Shown piece by piece: positions 33,885 through 42,550 of a stretch of 64,000 bases of DNA; position 1 is the stretch's first letter; each line of letters starts with the position of its first letter. The DNA comes from Methyloligella solikamskensis (GTDB taxonomy: Bacteria; Pseudomonadota; Alphaproteobacteria; Rhizobiales; Methyloligellaceae), in the NCBI RefSeq assembly GCF_042676065.1, contig NZ_JBHTJO010000002.1, forward strand, positions 124,001 to 188,000. The letters run 5' to 3'. The position numbers were made by a program, and so were the translations under genes. Under the pieces are notes generated by a model. It saw nothing but the letters and a program-made list of their open reading frames with translations. It was not told the origin of the DNA and ran no database searches.

Positions 33885-33957
33885 AAGAGCAGCGCACCCC
33901 GCCCCGCCCGAATTACGCCGGGCAAGGCGAGGCACCGCATAAGACCGAACGGATCGT

Positions 33958-34320
33958 TTACTCGATCTTCTCGACGTCGTCGGTCTTCATCTTGTCCTTG
34001 GGCTTTTCTCCCTTCCAGGCGGACTTCACGAACTTCTCGCCCTTCATTTTGATCTTGGTGGTCCAGCCGTCGGCCCAATCGATAACGGCGGCGGACTTCT
34101 TCTCTTTCCACTTGCCTGACAGGGCCTCGTCGCCGTGCTCACCCTTGGCGGTGCCGTCTTCCATCAAGGTGATCGTCATCGGCGAGCCGTCATTGCCGAC
34201 AGTCTTGTACTTGCCGACGAAGTGATGCTCGGCCAGGGCGGCGCCCGTGGTCAGCACAAAAGCAAGCGCGATCGCGCCGAGCGCGGCGGTCGCCTGCTGC
34301 ACAATTCCGAAATTCCGCAT
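33958..34320 (-). CDS. Small secreted lysine-rich protein of unknown function
   Basis: 120 residues with a signal peptide (about 1-31, ending ALA). The mature part HHFVGKYKTVGNDGSPMTIT then LMEDGTAKGEHGDEALSGKW reads like a small lipocalin-like or DUF-type beta barrel; its tail is Lys-rich. The ATG at 34320 follows GGGAGAAG; an ATG at 34434 would place 38 basic residues before the signal peptide and is rejected. The function is unknown. Confidence 0.65.
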   Translation of the reverse strand: MRNFGIVQQATAALGAIALAFVLTTGAALAEHHFVGKYKTVGNDGSPMTITLMEDGTAKGEHGDEALSGKWKEKKSAAVIDWADGWTTKIKMKGEKFVKSAWKGEKPKDKMKTDDVEKIE

Positions 34321-34536
34321 TTGGGGGCTTCTCCCTATCGTCGTTGGTTGCAATATGGGGAAAACAGTCATGTCGGTGGTGAAGTTCCGACGAGTTCCCA
34401 CGTTTCGCGCGATCCGTGCGGCGGCGCTTGCCATGAGCGATCTTAGGTATTAGGTAGGCGGATCGAAGCGCCCCCGGATGCGTGGCGCTTGCGGTCTTCG
34501 CGATTCTGAAGCCAATCGAACGGAATCGCGCTCTCA

Positions 34537-34613
34537 GCGCCGGTAGCTCAGCTGGATAGAGCACCAGACTACGAATCTGGGGGTCGGGAGTTCGAATCTT
34601 CCCCGGCGCGCCA
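34537..34613 (+). tRNA. tRNA-Arg (anticodon ACG)
   Basis: A 77-nt cloverleaf: acceptor GCGCCGG/CCGGCGC, D stem GCTC/GAGC, anticodon stem CCAGA/TCTGG with loop CTACGAA (anticodon ACG, read as inosine-CG), T arm GGGAG-TTCGAAT-CTTCC, discriminator G and encoded CCA at 34611-34613. This tRNA decodes CGT/CGC/CGA. tRNA-Arg genes are common integration sites, but no direct repeat of its 3' end was seen in the next 4 kb. Confidence 0.97.
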
Positions 34614-34684
34614 ATACTTTCGGCACGGCAGGTTTTATGAACCTGGCCGGAGCCGCAGTAAATTCCCTTTAAAAGCAACAGGAT

Positions 34685-36253
34685 ATGCATCGCATGCGGT
34701 TCCTTTGCGGCTTTCTCGCCCTTCTCCTGGTCTCCACCGCCGTGCCGTTGAGCGCCGGCCCGGCTTCCGCCCAGTCTCTATTTCCGCCCACGTCGAGCTC
34801 GCAGTCGGACAAGGCATCGGAGGAGTCGAAAGACTCTTCAGAGCCCGCGAAGCAGGACGAGGCGGCCAAAGAGGAGACCCAGGACGAGGCTTCCGCGAAG
34901 AAGGCCGCCGAGGATGGCCCGGACATCCCGAAGGCGTTGCTGAACCCCTATATCTCGAGCGCCGAGCTCAAGATGCGGCTCACCCCGCTCACCAAGGACG
35001 ACCTCGCCGCGGTCGCTTCGAAATGGCTCGACCTGGTGAAGGAGCGGACCACCATGGTGATGGATGAGCAGGTGGCGCTGCTCAAGGCCAAGGGCCCGCT
35101 GGAAGATGCCAGCCGCAAGGATCTCGTCCGGCTGGTGAAGGAGCGGAACGAGCTGCTCAACAAGCTCAGCCTCATCGTCGACGCCTGGGAGGCGAAGGGC
35201 GGCGACGAGGCCAAGATCAAGACATTCCGCAGCTACCGCACGGCCATTCTGTCAGAGGAGGCCCGGTCGAAGGATTTCGAAACCTTCATGGTCCAGCTCG
35301 AATCCTGGCTGTACTCGCCCGACGGAGGCATCGAGGCCGGCATCAATATCGGCATCGTCCTCATTGCCATCGTCGTGCTGCTGATCATCGCAGGCGTGCT
35401 CCGCGGGCTGACCCGCCGCTGGATCGGCCACGTCAAGCACATGTCGAAGCTGCTCCAGGCCTTCATCGTCACCTTCGTCTACTGGATGATCCTGGCGATT
35501 GGTCTGCTCATCGTGATCTCGGCCATCGGCATCGACGTCACGCCGGTCTTCGCCCTGATCGGCGGCGCCTCCTTCATCCTGGCCTTCGCCTTCCAGGATA
35601 CCTTGGGCAACCTCGCCTCCGGCTTGATGATCATGGTCAACCGGCCCTTCGATGAAGGGGACTATGTCGATGTGGCAGGCGTCGCGGGCACCGTGAAGTC
35701 GGTCAGCATCGTCGCCACCAAGGTGCTCACGCCGGACAATCAGATCATCGTCATCCCCAACAAGCAGGTCTGGGGCCAGGTCATTACCAACGTGACGGGC
35801 TCCAAGACCCGCCGCGTCGATCTGGTCTTCGGCATCGGCTACGACGACAGCATCGAGACCGCCCAGAAGGTGTTGGAGGAGACGGTTGCCGCGCACCCGA
35901 TGGTGCTCAAGGATCCGGAGCCGAATATCAGGGTCTCCGAGCTCGCCGACAGCTCCGTCAACTTCATCGTCCGGCCCTGGTCGAAGAGCGAAGACTATTG
36001 GACGGTCTATTGGGATCTGACCCGGCAGGTGAAGGAAGCCTTCGACCGCGCGGGCATCTCCATTCCCTTCCCTCAGCGGGATATGCACGTGTACCAGGCC
36101 GGATCGGCCGAGGCGGCGACGCCGAAATCGAGCCGCCGCTCGAAGGTCTCCAAACCCACGGAGACCGACAAGCCCGCACGGCAGACCCGCTCCACCCGCG
36201 CCAAGGCCCAGGCCGCAGGCGAGGAAGGCTACGAGTCCGACGACACACGGTAG
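34685..36253 (+). CDS. MscS-family mechanosensitive channel
   Basis: 522 residues. Signal peptide (about 1-30), a Ser/Glu/Lys-rich low-complexity periplasmic stretch (about 35-85), a helical domain, then helices about 220-245, 260-285 and the pore helix region GGASFILAFAFQDTLGNLAS followed by VNRPFDEGDYVDV and the beta domain VLTPDNQIIVIPNKQVWG. The C-terminal 60 residues are basic and Ser/Thr-rich. Longer than E. coli MscS (286) because of both ends. Probably gated by membrane tension. Confidence 0.92.
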   Translation: MHRMRFLCGFLALLLVSTAVPLSAGPASAQSLFPPTSSSQSDKASEESKDSSEPAKQDEAAKEETQDEASAKKAAEDGPDIPKALLNPYISSAELKMRLTPLTKDDLAAVASKWLDLVKERTTMVMDEQVALLKAKGPLEDASRKDLVRLVKERNELLNKLSLIVDAWEAKGGDEAKIKTFRSYRTAILSEEARSKDFETFMVQLESWLYSPDGGIEAGINIGIVLIAIVVLLIIAGVLRGLTRRWIGHVKHMSKLLQAFIVTFVYWMILAIGLLIVISAIGIDVTPVFALIGGASFILAFAFQDTLGNLASGLMIMVNRPFDEGDYVDVAGVAGTVKSVSIVATKVLTPDNQIIVIPNKQVWGQVITNVTGSKTRRVDLVFGIGYDDSIETAQKVLEETVAAHPMVLKDPEPNIRVSELADSSVNFIVRPWSKSEDYWTVYWDLTRQVKEAFDRAGISIPFPQRDMHVYQAGSAEAATPKSSRRSKVSKPTETDKPARQTRSTRAKAQAAGEEGYESDDTR

Positions 36254-36331
36254 GGGGAGGGACGCGAGGCTTATTGCTCCATGACGCAAGTCACGAAGGT
36301 TCCGATGTCCGCCTCCGCCCATCGAGGGCAG

Positions 36332-37669
36332 TCATCCTAGGAACAACTTTTCAGGGTCGTCAGTAGCAGGATCTGATGAGCACCGCTCGAGACATCTTAT
36401 AAGACACAGGCGTGAGAGTTGTTCAGCGCGGGCGCGCCAGTCACTCCAGTCACGGGCAATTTCCCGGTTGTTACCGTGAAGAGTTTGGCTGCGTGCTGCA
36501 GCGAAAATCTTGCTAATGGCCTCGCTGGCCTTGATTTCATTGCCAAATAGAATCTCGTCGCTTTTTACTCCGAGGCGGGCTCTGACAAGCTCGACTATCC
36601 CATTCTCGTTCCTGCCGAGCCCTAAGGCGTCTAGAGATGCCGCGAATTTTGCCGTTGCCAATAACGGGAGTTGTTCTCGGCAGGCCTCGTGGAAAATGAG
36701 CAAGGCGTGGAAGAGTCTTCGCATCACCTGCGGTCGGGAGGATGAAGACGGATCGAGATACCAATCCAGGACCGTGCCGATGACTAGCCATTTGTCGTGC
36801 CAAGTGCTCGCCATCTCGGCCCATTGGCCAGCGCGAAGCATTGGTCCATAGGGAAGCTCAGACCACGCGCTACCGCTTCCTAGCATCGGTCCAAACTGAA
36901 CTAGGTAGCGCCTGAGAAAAGGTGTTGAATCGTAGGTAAGGTTCAATCCGCGGAGAACGGTTGCAGGAGTATCCCAGGCGAGAGCCAACGCAACGAGTGC
37001 GATCCTCGATGAAATAACTGCGCGGTCGCGGCCCATCCCCGGGGTTAGCCCCTGCACCACCACGCTGCATGCATAGGGAGCCCCGCTGATAGCGTTTATG
37101 ACACTAGTTTCGGAGCTGCTGTCCTGGCTCGGCTTCCGCTTCTTTAGGCGTTGGCCGCTCCAAGAGCGTTGGATGCGACGTCCAGAGATTGAACTGATGG
37201 CCGATTCAGAAATTTTTCTGGTGAGCCATTCAGTCCTCTGCTCGAAAACCACGGGGCCAACAGAAATCTTTGGTAGGTCTACGTTTTCAAAGAGTTTGCA
37301 GCCAAACGAATAGTCCTGACCGTGGCGGGCTGGATTCGCAGCTTCTTTGAGTGTCTCGCGTATGTGCTGGCGAATTTCCTCGGGCGACAGAGCTTTTGTC
37401 AGCGGACGCCCAAGAGCAGTCCGGATCAGCGTATTAGATTCCTCTATTGTTGCATTATATTTTAGGAGAGAGCAGTTCTCTCGAAGGACGTGGGAAAGAT
37501 TTTCTATAACGTGAAGGATTTCCTTATTTATAAATATTACGCCCCCGTCTCCAGTTGACAGTATGGGCGGAAAAAGAACTCCGTCCTCTTGTTGCGGTAT
37601 GCTCCCTTGGCCCGGCAACTGAGAGATTTTGATTGTGATCTCTTCAATTAGAGAAATGATTGTTGCCAT
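36332..37669 (-). CDS. Orphan protein with HEPN (Apea-like) C-terminal signature
   Basis: 445 residues, clearly AT-richer and with different codon use from its neighbours (for example TTATTTATAAATATTACG near 37530), so probably acquired. The C-terminal region contains RRLFHALLIFHEACRE, LDALGLGRNENGIVELV and, about 45 residues from the end, AARSQTLHGNN: an RX4H motif in the form RSxxxHG used by HEPN ribonucleases and the Apea-like HEPN group. The N-terminal 280 residues (with GQDYSFGCKLFENVDLP and LTPGMGRDRAVISSR) resemble nothing I recognise. No antitoxin, nucleotidyltransferase or transposase is adjacent. HEPN assignment is inference from motif and helix pattern. Confidence 0.6.
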   Translation of the reverse strand: MATIISLIEEITIKISQLPGQGSIPQQEDGVLFPPILSTGDGGVIFINKEILHVIENLSHVLRENCSLLKYNATIEESNTLIRTALGRPLTKALSPEEIRQHIRETLKEAANPARHGQDYSFGCKLFENVDLPKISVGPVVFEQRTEWLTRKISESAISSISGRRIQRSWSGQRLKKRKPSQDSSSETSVINAISGAPYACSVVVQGLTPGMGRDRAVISSRIALVALALAWDTPATVLRGLNLTYDSTPFLRRYLVQFGPMLGSGSAWSELPYGPMLRAGQWAEMASTWHDKWLVIGTVLDWYLDPSSSSRPQVMRRLFHALLIFHEACREQLPLLATAKFAASLDALGLGRNENGIVELVRARLGVKSDEILFGNEIKASEAISKIFAAARSQTLHGNNREIARDWSDWRARAEQLSRLCLIRCLERCSSDPATDDPEKLFLG

Positions 37670-37800
37670 TGCTATTTCGCAGTAGAGGCAGATGCAATCT
37701 GCTCAGCAATCTAGCATCCGTCACAAGGTTTGCACCTGATCATTCCCCTCAGACCCCGCCTATGCTGAAATCCTTCGCGTAAGCCGAAGGGAGGCCAGCC

Positions 37801-38463
37801 ATGCCGTACTGTCCGAGTTGCCGGGCCTATGTGTCGAGCCGCGACCGGTTCTGCGCGTCCTGCGGCGCGGCCCTGACGGAAGAGGCTGCAGACGAGCAGC
37901 CCAGAGGCACCGAAGCCGCCGTGCCGCCCGCAGGCAGCTCCGTTCCGCCGGCCGGTGCGTCCGCTCCTGACGCAAGACCTGCGCAAAGCGATTCCCTGCG
38001 CGCCGACATTCCTCAGGTCAGCGCCCCCGGCGGCATGACCTATGCCGGGCTGCTCTCCCGCGGCTTCGCCCAGGTGATCGACATGGTCATCGTGTTCACC
38101 CTTTACTGGTTCCTCGGCATCGAGATCGCCGCGCGGGTAGGCGGCCGCACGCCGGGCGGCTTCGAGCTGGAGGGCGGACCGGCGCTCCTGCTCTTCGGTC
38201 TATGGATCTTCGGCGCGCTGCTCTACTACGCGATCCTCGAAAGTTCCTGGAAGGGCCAGACCATCGGTAAGATGGTCGCTCGCATCAAGGTTACGAGCGA
38301 GACCGGGGCCAGGTGCAGCTTCTACCAGGCGGTGGTCCGCAACCTCGTCCGGCCCATCGACTTCATCTTCTTCTACGGGCTTGGCGTCTTCTTCATCCTG
38401 ACATCGCCAAGGCAGCAGCGCCTGGGCGACCGGGCCGCGAAGACCATTGTGGTCCACGCCTAG
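37801..38463 (+). CDS. RDD-family membrane protein with N-terminal zinc ribbon
   Basis: 220 residues. The N-terminus MPYCPSCRAYVSSRDRFCAS ends in a CxxC pair (CASCG), giving a Cys4 zinc ribbon. A Pro/Ala/Ser linker (about 30-75) leads to an RDD domain with helices about 85-110, 130-155 and 185-205 and the typical DxxI/SWKGQTIGKMVARIKV loop. GGGAGG precedes the start. RDD proteins are thought to be small membrane transporters or sensors; function not established. Confidence 0.85.
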   Translation: MPYCPSCRAYVSSRDRFCASCGAALTEEAADEQPRGTEAAVPPAGSSVPPAGASAPDARPAQSDSLRADIPQVSAPGGMTYAGLLSRGFAQVIDMVIVFTLYWFLGIEIAARVGGRTPGGFELEGGPALLLFGLWIFGALLYYAILESSWKGQTIGKMVARIKVTSETGARCSFYQAVVRNLVRPIDFIFFYGLGVFFILTSPRQQRLGDRAAKTIVVHA

Positions 38464-38510
38464 AGCGACGTGGCGATGAACGCGAAGAGGGGGCGAGTAC
38501 TCCGAAAAGC

Positions 38511-38546
38511 AAAACGCCGGGCGGTCGGACCGCCCGGCGTCATTTG
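38511..38546. terminator. Strong hairpin between convergent genes
   Basis: ACGCCGGGCGGTCGGACCGCCCGGCGT (38514-38540): an 11-13 bp perfect GC stem, preceded by AAAA (useful for the minus strand) and followed by CATTTG. Sits between the convergent RDD and YHS-like genes, most likely terminating both. Confidence 0.7.
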
Positions 38547-38576
38547 CGCCTCAACCGTTCTTCCCTCGCGCGCGAT

Positions 38577-39647
38577 CTAGTGCACGTCCTCGTGCTCTAG
38601 ATCCTCAAATTTATACCGAAACTCCTGCATCCAGATACCGTCTTCTTTCACCGGCACCTTGTGCAGCTTCACGTCGGTGACCTTCAGCTTGCCGCTCGAC
38701 TCGTCCAGCCAGAAATCCACGTCGTAATAGGCGTCCCGCGAGCCCATCTTGCGAAAGTCGGTGCAGACGAAGAACTCGCCGTCGCCTTTCAGGCGCCGAA
38801 CCGGCTGATGGATCTCGATGAATTCCAGCGAGATGGACTGGCCAGTTTTCTCGTCCTCGATCACCAGCGCGCCGTCCTTGTCCTTGTTGTCGGCGATGTA
38901 GTTGTGGATCGCGCTCATCACGTGCCAGCCGCGGGTCACCTCCGTCTCGCCGGGATGCTCGGAGACCGGCAGCCACCACCAGGCGACCGGCAGCCGGGTC
39001 ACCATGATCCAGCCGTCGCCTTCCTTCTTCGGCCCCTTCTGAACGCGGATATCCTTGAGGTCGAGCTTGTCGCCATCCTCCCGGTACCAGAAGTCCAGCG
39101 CGTACTGCTTCTTCTCGTTCTCCTTGTCATGGAAGATCAGATTGGCGAACCAGCCATAGCCTTCCATGCCGCGCACGATCCGGGTCTTCTCATAGACGAG
39201 TTCGAGTTCCTGGTTGGTGCGGGAGTCGTGATACTGGAACGCGCCATCCTTGCTGCGCGCCTCAAGTGTCTTCTCCACCGCCTTGTTCACGTCCTCTTCC
39301 GTGAACTCTTTTGCGGTCACCATGGCGGTCTGATGCAGGTTCTGATTCTTCGCCGCCTGCTTCGTCTCGAAATAGGCTGCCGCCTTCGAGATGTTGCCAT
39401 CCGGGTTCTTCAGGAAGGCCTCTTTGGAATTATTCGTCGAGAAGCAGTAGAGCTTGTTGTCCGGCCCGATCCAGTTGATCGAGCAATCGGTCTTCACCTG
39501 CTGCTTCGAGGCAAGGCCCATGGCGCAGTAATCGTCGAACGCGCCGCCCGCGGCCGAAACCGGCGAGCCTGTAGCAAGGCCGAGCGCCAGGGCTGCAGCC
39601 GCGACGATAGCCGGGCTGCACACCCGGCCGCTTCTGTAAAATGACAT
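38577..39647 (-). CDS. Secreted protein with YHS-like domain and duplicated C-terminal module
   Basis: 356 residues. Signal peptide about 1-32. A YHS/TRASH-like stretch (about 38-100: DDYCAMGLASKQQVKTDC and NKLYCFSTNNSKEAFLKNPD) with three cysteines suggests metal binding. Two homologous modules follow: about 135-225 (SRTNQELELVYEK, RGMEGYGWFANLIFHD, DFWYREDGDKLDLKDIRV, KKEGDGWIM) and about 250-350 (EKTGQSISLEFIE, RLKGDGEFFVCTDF, DFWLDESSGKLKVTDVKL, VKEDGIWM). No known family for the repeated module. Confidence 0.7.
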   Translation of the reverse strand: MSFYRSGRVCSPAIVAAAALALGLATGSPVSAAGGAFDDYCAMGLASKQQVKTDCSINWIGPDNKLYCFSTNNSKEAFLKNPDGNISKAAAYFETKQAAKNQNLHQTAMVTAKEFTEEDVNKAVEKTLEARSKDGAFQYHDSRTNQELELVYEKTRIVRGMEGYGWFANLIFHDKENEKKQYALDFWYREDGDKLDLKDIRVQKGPKKEGDGWIMVTRLPVAWWWLPVSEHPGETEVTRGWHVMSAIHNYIADNKDKDGALVIEDEKTGQSISLEFIEIHQPVRRLKGDGEFFVCTDFRKMGSRDAYYDVDFWLDESSGKLKVTDVKLHKVPVKEDGIWMQEFRYKFEDLEHEDVH

Positions 39648-39821
39648 TTGCTTCGCTCCTCCCAGCTCATCTCCGGGTGCCGCGAGCGTTTTCCGCTGCG
39701 GCGCCCACCGTTTGTGTCGCCCTTGCAGGCGATCGTACTCTGTCCGCTGACATAAGCAGGCGCCTGACAGAATGTCGCGTCAAGGTTGCGAGCGGCTGAG
39801 TAACGCGAAGGTGAAGAAGTT

Positions 39822-41069
39822 TTACGCAAGCCCTACGAAAATCCCCACGGCGACAGCGCCCGCAGCCATCAGCGCGACGATGATCCAGGGCGGCGCCTTC
39901 CAGACCGTGAGCAGCACAAACGCAACCAGAGCAAGCGCGAAGTCGTATGGGCTGAGCACGGCGCTGGTCCATACCGGGCTGTAGAGCGCCGCAGCCAGGA
40001 TGCCGACCACGGCGGCGTTGGTGCCGGCCATGGCGGCCTGCATCTTCGGCCGGGTCCGAAGCGCATCCCAGAACGGGAGCGTACCCAGCAGCAGCAACAT
40101 GCCGGGCAGGAAGATCGCGATCAGGCAGAGCGCGGCGCCAGCCACGCCGTTGGGCTCAGGGCTCGCGGCAGCCCCGAGATAAGCTCCGAAGGTGAAGAGC
40201 GGGCCCGGAATGGCCTGGGCTGCGCCATAGCCCGCGAGGAAGGAATCTTCGCTGATCCATCCGGGCTGCACGACCGCTTCCTGCAGCAGCGGCAGAACCA
40301 CATGGCCGCCGCCGAACACCAGCGCCCCGGAGCGATAGAACGCGTCGAAATAGGCGAGGGCTTGATTGTCGACTGCCGCGTTAAGAAGCGGTAGCCCGAT
40401 CAGCAGCGCAAAGAAAGAGATGAGGCAGACCACGCCGAAGCGCCGCCCGATGGGGAACTGGGTATGCAGCGAGTCCGGCGTGGCGAGATCGCGGCAGAGC
40501 CAGAGCCCGATAAGCGCGCCCAGCACGATGGCTGCGATCTGTCCCATGGAGCCGGCGAGGAAAATCGCGATCAGCGCACCCGCCACGGCAATGCCGGCCC
40601 GCTGCTTATCGGGGCAGAGCTTCTGGCCCATGCCCCAGACGGCCTGGGCGACGACCGCCACGGCCACGAGCTTCAGACCGTGGATCACGCTCTGGCCGAT
40701 CGGTCCTTCGAAGAGCGAGGCGCCATAGGCGAACAGCACCAGGAGAATGGCGGAGGGAAGGGTGAAGGCAGTCCAGGCGGCCAGCGCGCCCGGCAGGCCT
40801 GCCCGTTTCAGCCCCAGCGCAAAGCCGACCTCGCTACTGGCCGGGCCGGGCAGGAACTGGCACAGCGCCACGAGATCCGCATAGGCCTGATCGTCCAGCC
40901 AGCGCCGCCGCGTTACCAGCTCGTCGCGGAAATAGCCGAGATGGGCGATAGGGCCGCCGAAGGAGGTGAGGCCGAGCTTCAGGAACGCACCGAAGACTTC
41001 CGCCACGCTTCCTTGCGGTTGGGGAGGCGCAGTCGCGTCCATATCGCCGTCGACATCCGTTTCGCTCAT
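39822..41069 (-). CDS. chrA: Chromate transporter ChrA (two CHR domains)
   Basis: 415 residues, about 10-12 helices, the fused-domain long form. Domain 1 shows FGGPIAHLGYFRDELV and GPASSEVGFALGLKRAG; domain 2 shows VFGGGHVVLPLLQEAVVQPG and IPGPLFTFGAYLGAAA. Family members expel chromate using the proton-motive force and confer resistance. No chrB regulator is adjacent. Start at 41069 gives a normal N-terminal length. Confidence 0.93.
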   Translation of the reverse strand: MSETDVDGDMDATAPPQPQGSVAEVFGAFLKLGLTSFGGPIAHLGYFRDELVTRRRWLDDQAYADLVALCQFLPGPASSEVGFALGLKRAGLPGALAAWTAFTLPSAILLVLFAYGASLFEGPIGQSVIHGLKLVAVAVVAQAVWGMGQKLCPDKQRAGIAVAGALIAIFLAGSMGQIAAIVLGALIGLWLCRDLATPDSLHTQFPIGRRFGVVCLISFFALLIGLPLLNAAVDNQALAYFDAFYRSGALVFGGGHVVLPLLQEAVVQPGWISEDSFLAGYGAAQAIPGPLFTFGAYLGAAASPEPNGVAGAALCLIAIFLPGMLLLLGTLPFWDALRTRPKMQAAMAGTNAAVVGILAAALYSPVWTSAVLSPYDFALALVAFVLLTVWKAPPWIIVALMAAGAVAVGIFVGLA

Positions 41070-41192
41070 GCCGCAACTATAGAGGCTGCGCGCTCAACCA
41101 TAAGCGTCGAATAGCGAGCCTATATCGCGCTTCGATGACGGTTGAGGGATGACACGTGCCTATGACACGTCAGGCCGGCCGGGGAGGAGGCC

Positions 41193-41663
41193 TCAGGCCG
41201 CTTCGGCAGCAGCGTGCTCCGGGGAGGAAGACAGCGTGCGCAAATCTGCACGCAACGCATCGGCATCGCCCGGCAACCCCTCTTCGATCTCGCCATGCAC
41301 CCGCAGCCAGATCGGCACGGCTTGCGCCAGCACGGCGCGGCCCGTCTCAGTCAGCACCAGCCGACGCGAGCGCTTGTCCTTTTCGTCGACCAGCGCCTCC
41401 ACCCAGCCGCGGCGGGTCAGGGGCTTCAGGTTTGCGGTCAGCGTCGTCCGGTCCATGGCGAGCAGCTCGGCCACCGATCCGATGGTCGGCGGCTCCGGCC
41501 GGTTTAGGGACATCATCAGGGAAAACTGTCCGCTGGTGAGATCCAGCCCGCGCAGCTCGTCGTCGAAGATGCGGGCGATCCGCCGGGCCGCGCGCTGCAA
41601 ATGCAGACAAAGACAGTGATCGCGGACATGCAGCGTTGTCTGAAACGGAATCTCGGTTGACAT
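41193..41663 (-). CDS. MarR-family transcriptional regulator
   Basis: 156 residues. A winged helix-turn-helix: DLTSGQFSLMMSLNRPEPPT, VAELLAMDRTTLTANLKPLT (recognition helix) and the wing DEKDKRSRRLVLTETGR. It is divergent from the DUF1428-VOC-SRPBCC operon, with a 12-bp palindrome between the two starts. The Cys-His cluster DHCLCLHLQ near the N-terminus is notable, possibly redox- or metal-responsive (inference). Confidence 0.9.
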   Translation of the reverse strand: MSTEIPFQTTLHVRDHCLCLHLQRAARRIARIFDDELRGLDLTSGQFSLMMSLNRPEPPTIGSVAELLAMDRTTLTANLKPLTRRGWVEALVDEKDKRSRRLVLTETGRAVLAQAVPIWLRVHGEIEEGLPGDADALRADLRTLSSSPEHAAAEAA

Positions 41664-41675
41664 GCTCCATATTAT

Positions 41676-41687
41676 GTTGATATCAAC
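41676..41687. promoter_or_regulatory. Probable MarR operator palindrome
   Basis: GTTGATATCAAC, a perfect 12-bp palindrome centred between the divergent MarR gene and its neighbouring operon, 13 bases from the MarR start. It is AT-rich in an otherwise GC-rich region, and its form resembles known MarR-type sites. Likely controls both directions. Confidence 0.65.
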
Positions 41688-41729
41688 CTAAACGTCAAGC
41701 GGCGATCCTGCCGCCGGTGGAGGGTTCCG

Positions 41730-42098
41730 ATGCAATACGTCGATGGTTTCGTTCTCGCGGTCCCGACCGCCAAGCTCGATGAGTATTTCGCCATGGCGGA
41801 GAAGGCCTCCGAGGTCTGGCTCGACCACGGTGCGCTCGAATACAAGGAGGCGGTTGGGGAGGACCTCGAGGTGAAGGGCGACATGCCATTCACGAGCTTC
41901 GCCACGATGGCGAATGCCACGCCGGATGAGACCGTCGTCTTCGCCTGGATCGTATACGAGTCCCGCGCCCATAGGGACGAGGTGAACGCCAAGGTGATGG
42001 CGGACGAACGCCTCAAGGAGATGTGCGAGTCGGGCGAGATGCCGCTCGACGTCGCGCGCATGGCCTATGGCGGGTTCGAGATAAAGGTCGCCGCTTAA
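41730..42098 (+). CDS. DUF1428 family protein
   Basis: 122 residues. MQYVDGFVLAVPTAKLDEYF, then WLDHGALEYKEAVGEDLEVK and VYESRAHRDEVNAKVMAD, closing with MAYGGFEIKV, all match DUF1428, a ferredoxin-like (dimeric alpha-beta barrel) family of unknown function. GGAGGG precedes the ATG. First gene of a five-gene run divergent from the MarR regulator. Confidence 0.9.
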   Translation: MQYVDGFVLAVPTAKLDEYFAMAEKASEVWLDHGALEYKEAVGEDLEVKGDMPFTSFATMANATPDETVVFAWIVYESRAHRDEVNAKVMADERLKEMCESGEMPLDVARMAYGGFEIKVAA

Positions 42099-42122
42099 GC
42101 GGCCGCCGGCTTGGAGTACGCC

Positions 42123-42527
42123 ATGCACGTCACCCCCTATCTCTTCTTCGACGGCCGTTGCGAGGAGGCGCTTCGGTTCTACGAGGAAACCGTCGGCGCA
42201 AAAGTCGACGCTCTGATGCGCTTCAAGGATGCGCCGGACCAGAGCCAGGTCTCCCCGGAGAACAAGGAGAAGGTGATGCACTCCGCCTTCCATGTGGGTG
42301 AGACGGAGGTCTTCGCTTCCGACGGGTTCTGCACTGGCCAGAGCGAATTTCGGGGCTTCTCGCTCGCCCTCACCGCGAAAGACGACGAAGAGGCCGAGCG
42401 TCTCTTCGCAAATCTTCAGGAGGGCGGCGAGGTACGGGCGCCGATCGCGGAGACCTTCTTCGCCTCACGCTTCGGCATTGTCGCTGACAAGTTCGGCGTC
42501 GCCTGGATGGTGCTCACCGAAAGCTAG
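42123..42527 (+). CDS. PhnB-type VOC family protein
   Basis: 134 residues. MHVTPYLFFDGRCEEALRFY, HSAFHVGETEVFASDGF and FFASRFGIVADKFGVAWMVL match the PhnB/glyoxalase-like group. The ATG at 42123 is chosen over an earlier in-frame TTG at 42111, because that TTG lies within the Shine-Dalgarno-like TTGGAG. Second gene of the operon; role unknown. Confidence 0.9.
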   Translation: MHVTPYLFFDGRCEEALRFYEETVGAKVDALMRFKDAPDQSQVSPENKEKVMHSAFHVGETEVFASDGFCTGQSEFRGFSLALTAKDDEEAERLFANLQEGGEVRAPIAETFFASRFGIVADKFGVAWMVLTES

Positions 42528-42550
42528 GCATTCAGATTGGAGGGACTCTC

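Noticed and set aside
34537..37669. tRNA-Arg as attachment site of a genomic island carrying the HEPN-like gene
   Set aside because: No direct repeat of the tRNA 3' end was seen downstream, no integrase is present and a normal MscS gene lies in between.
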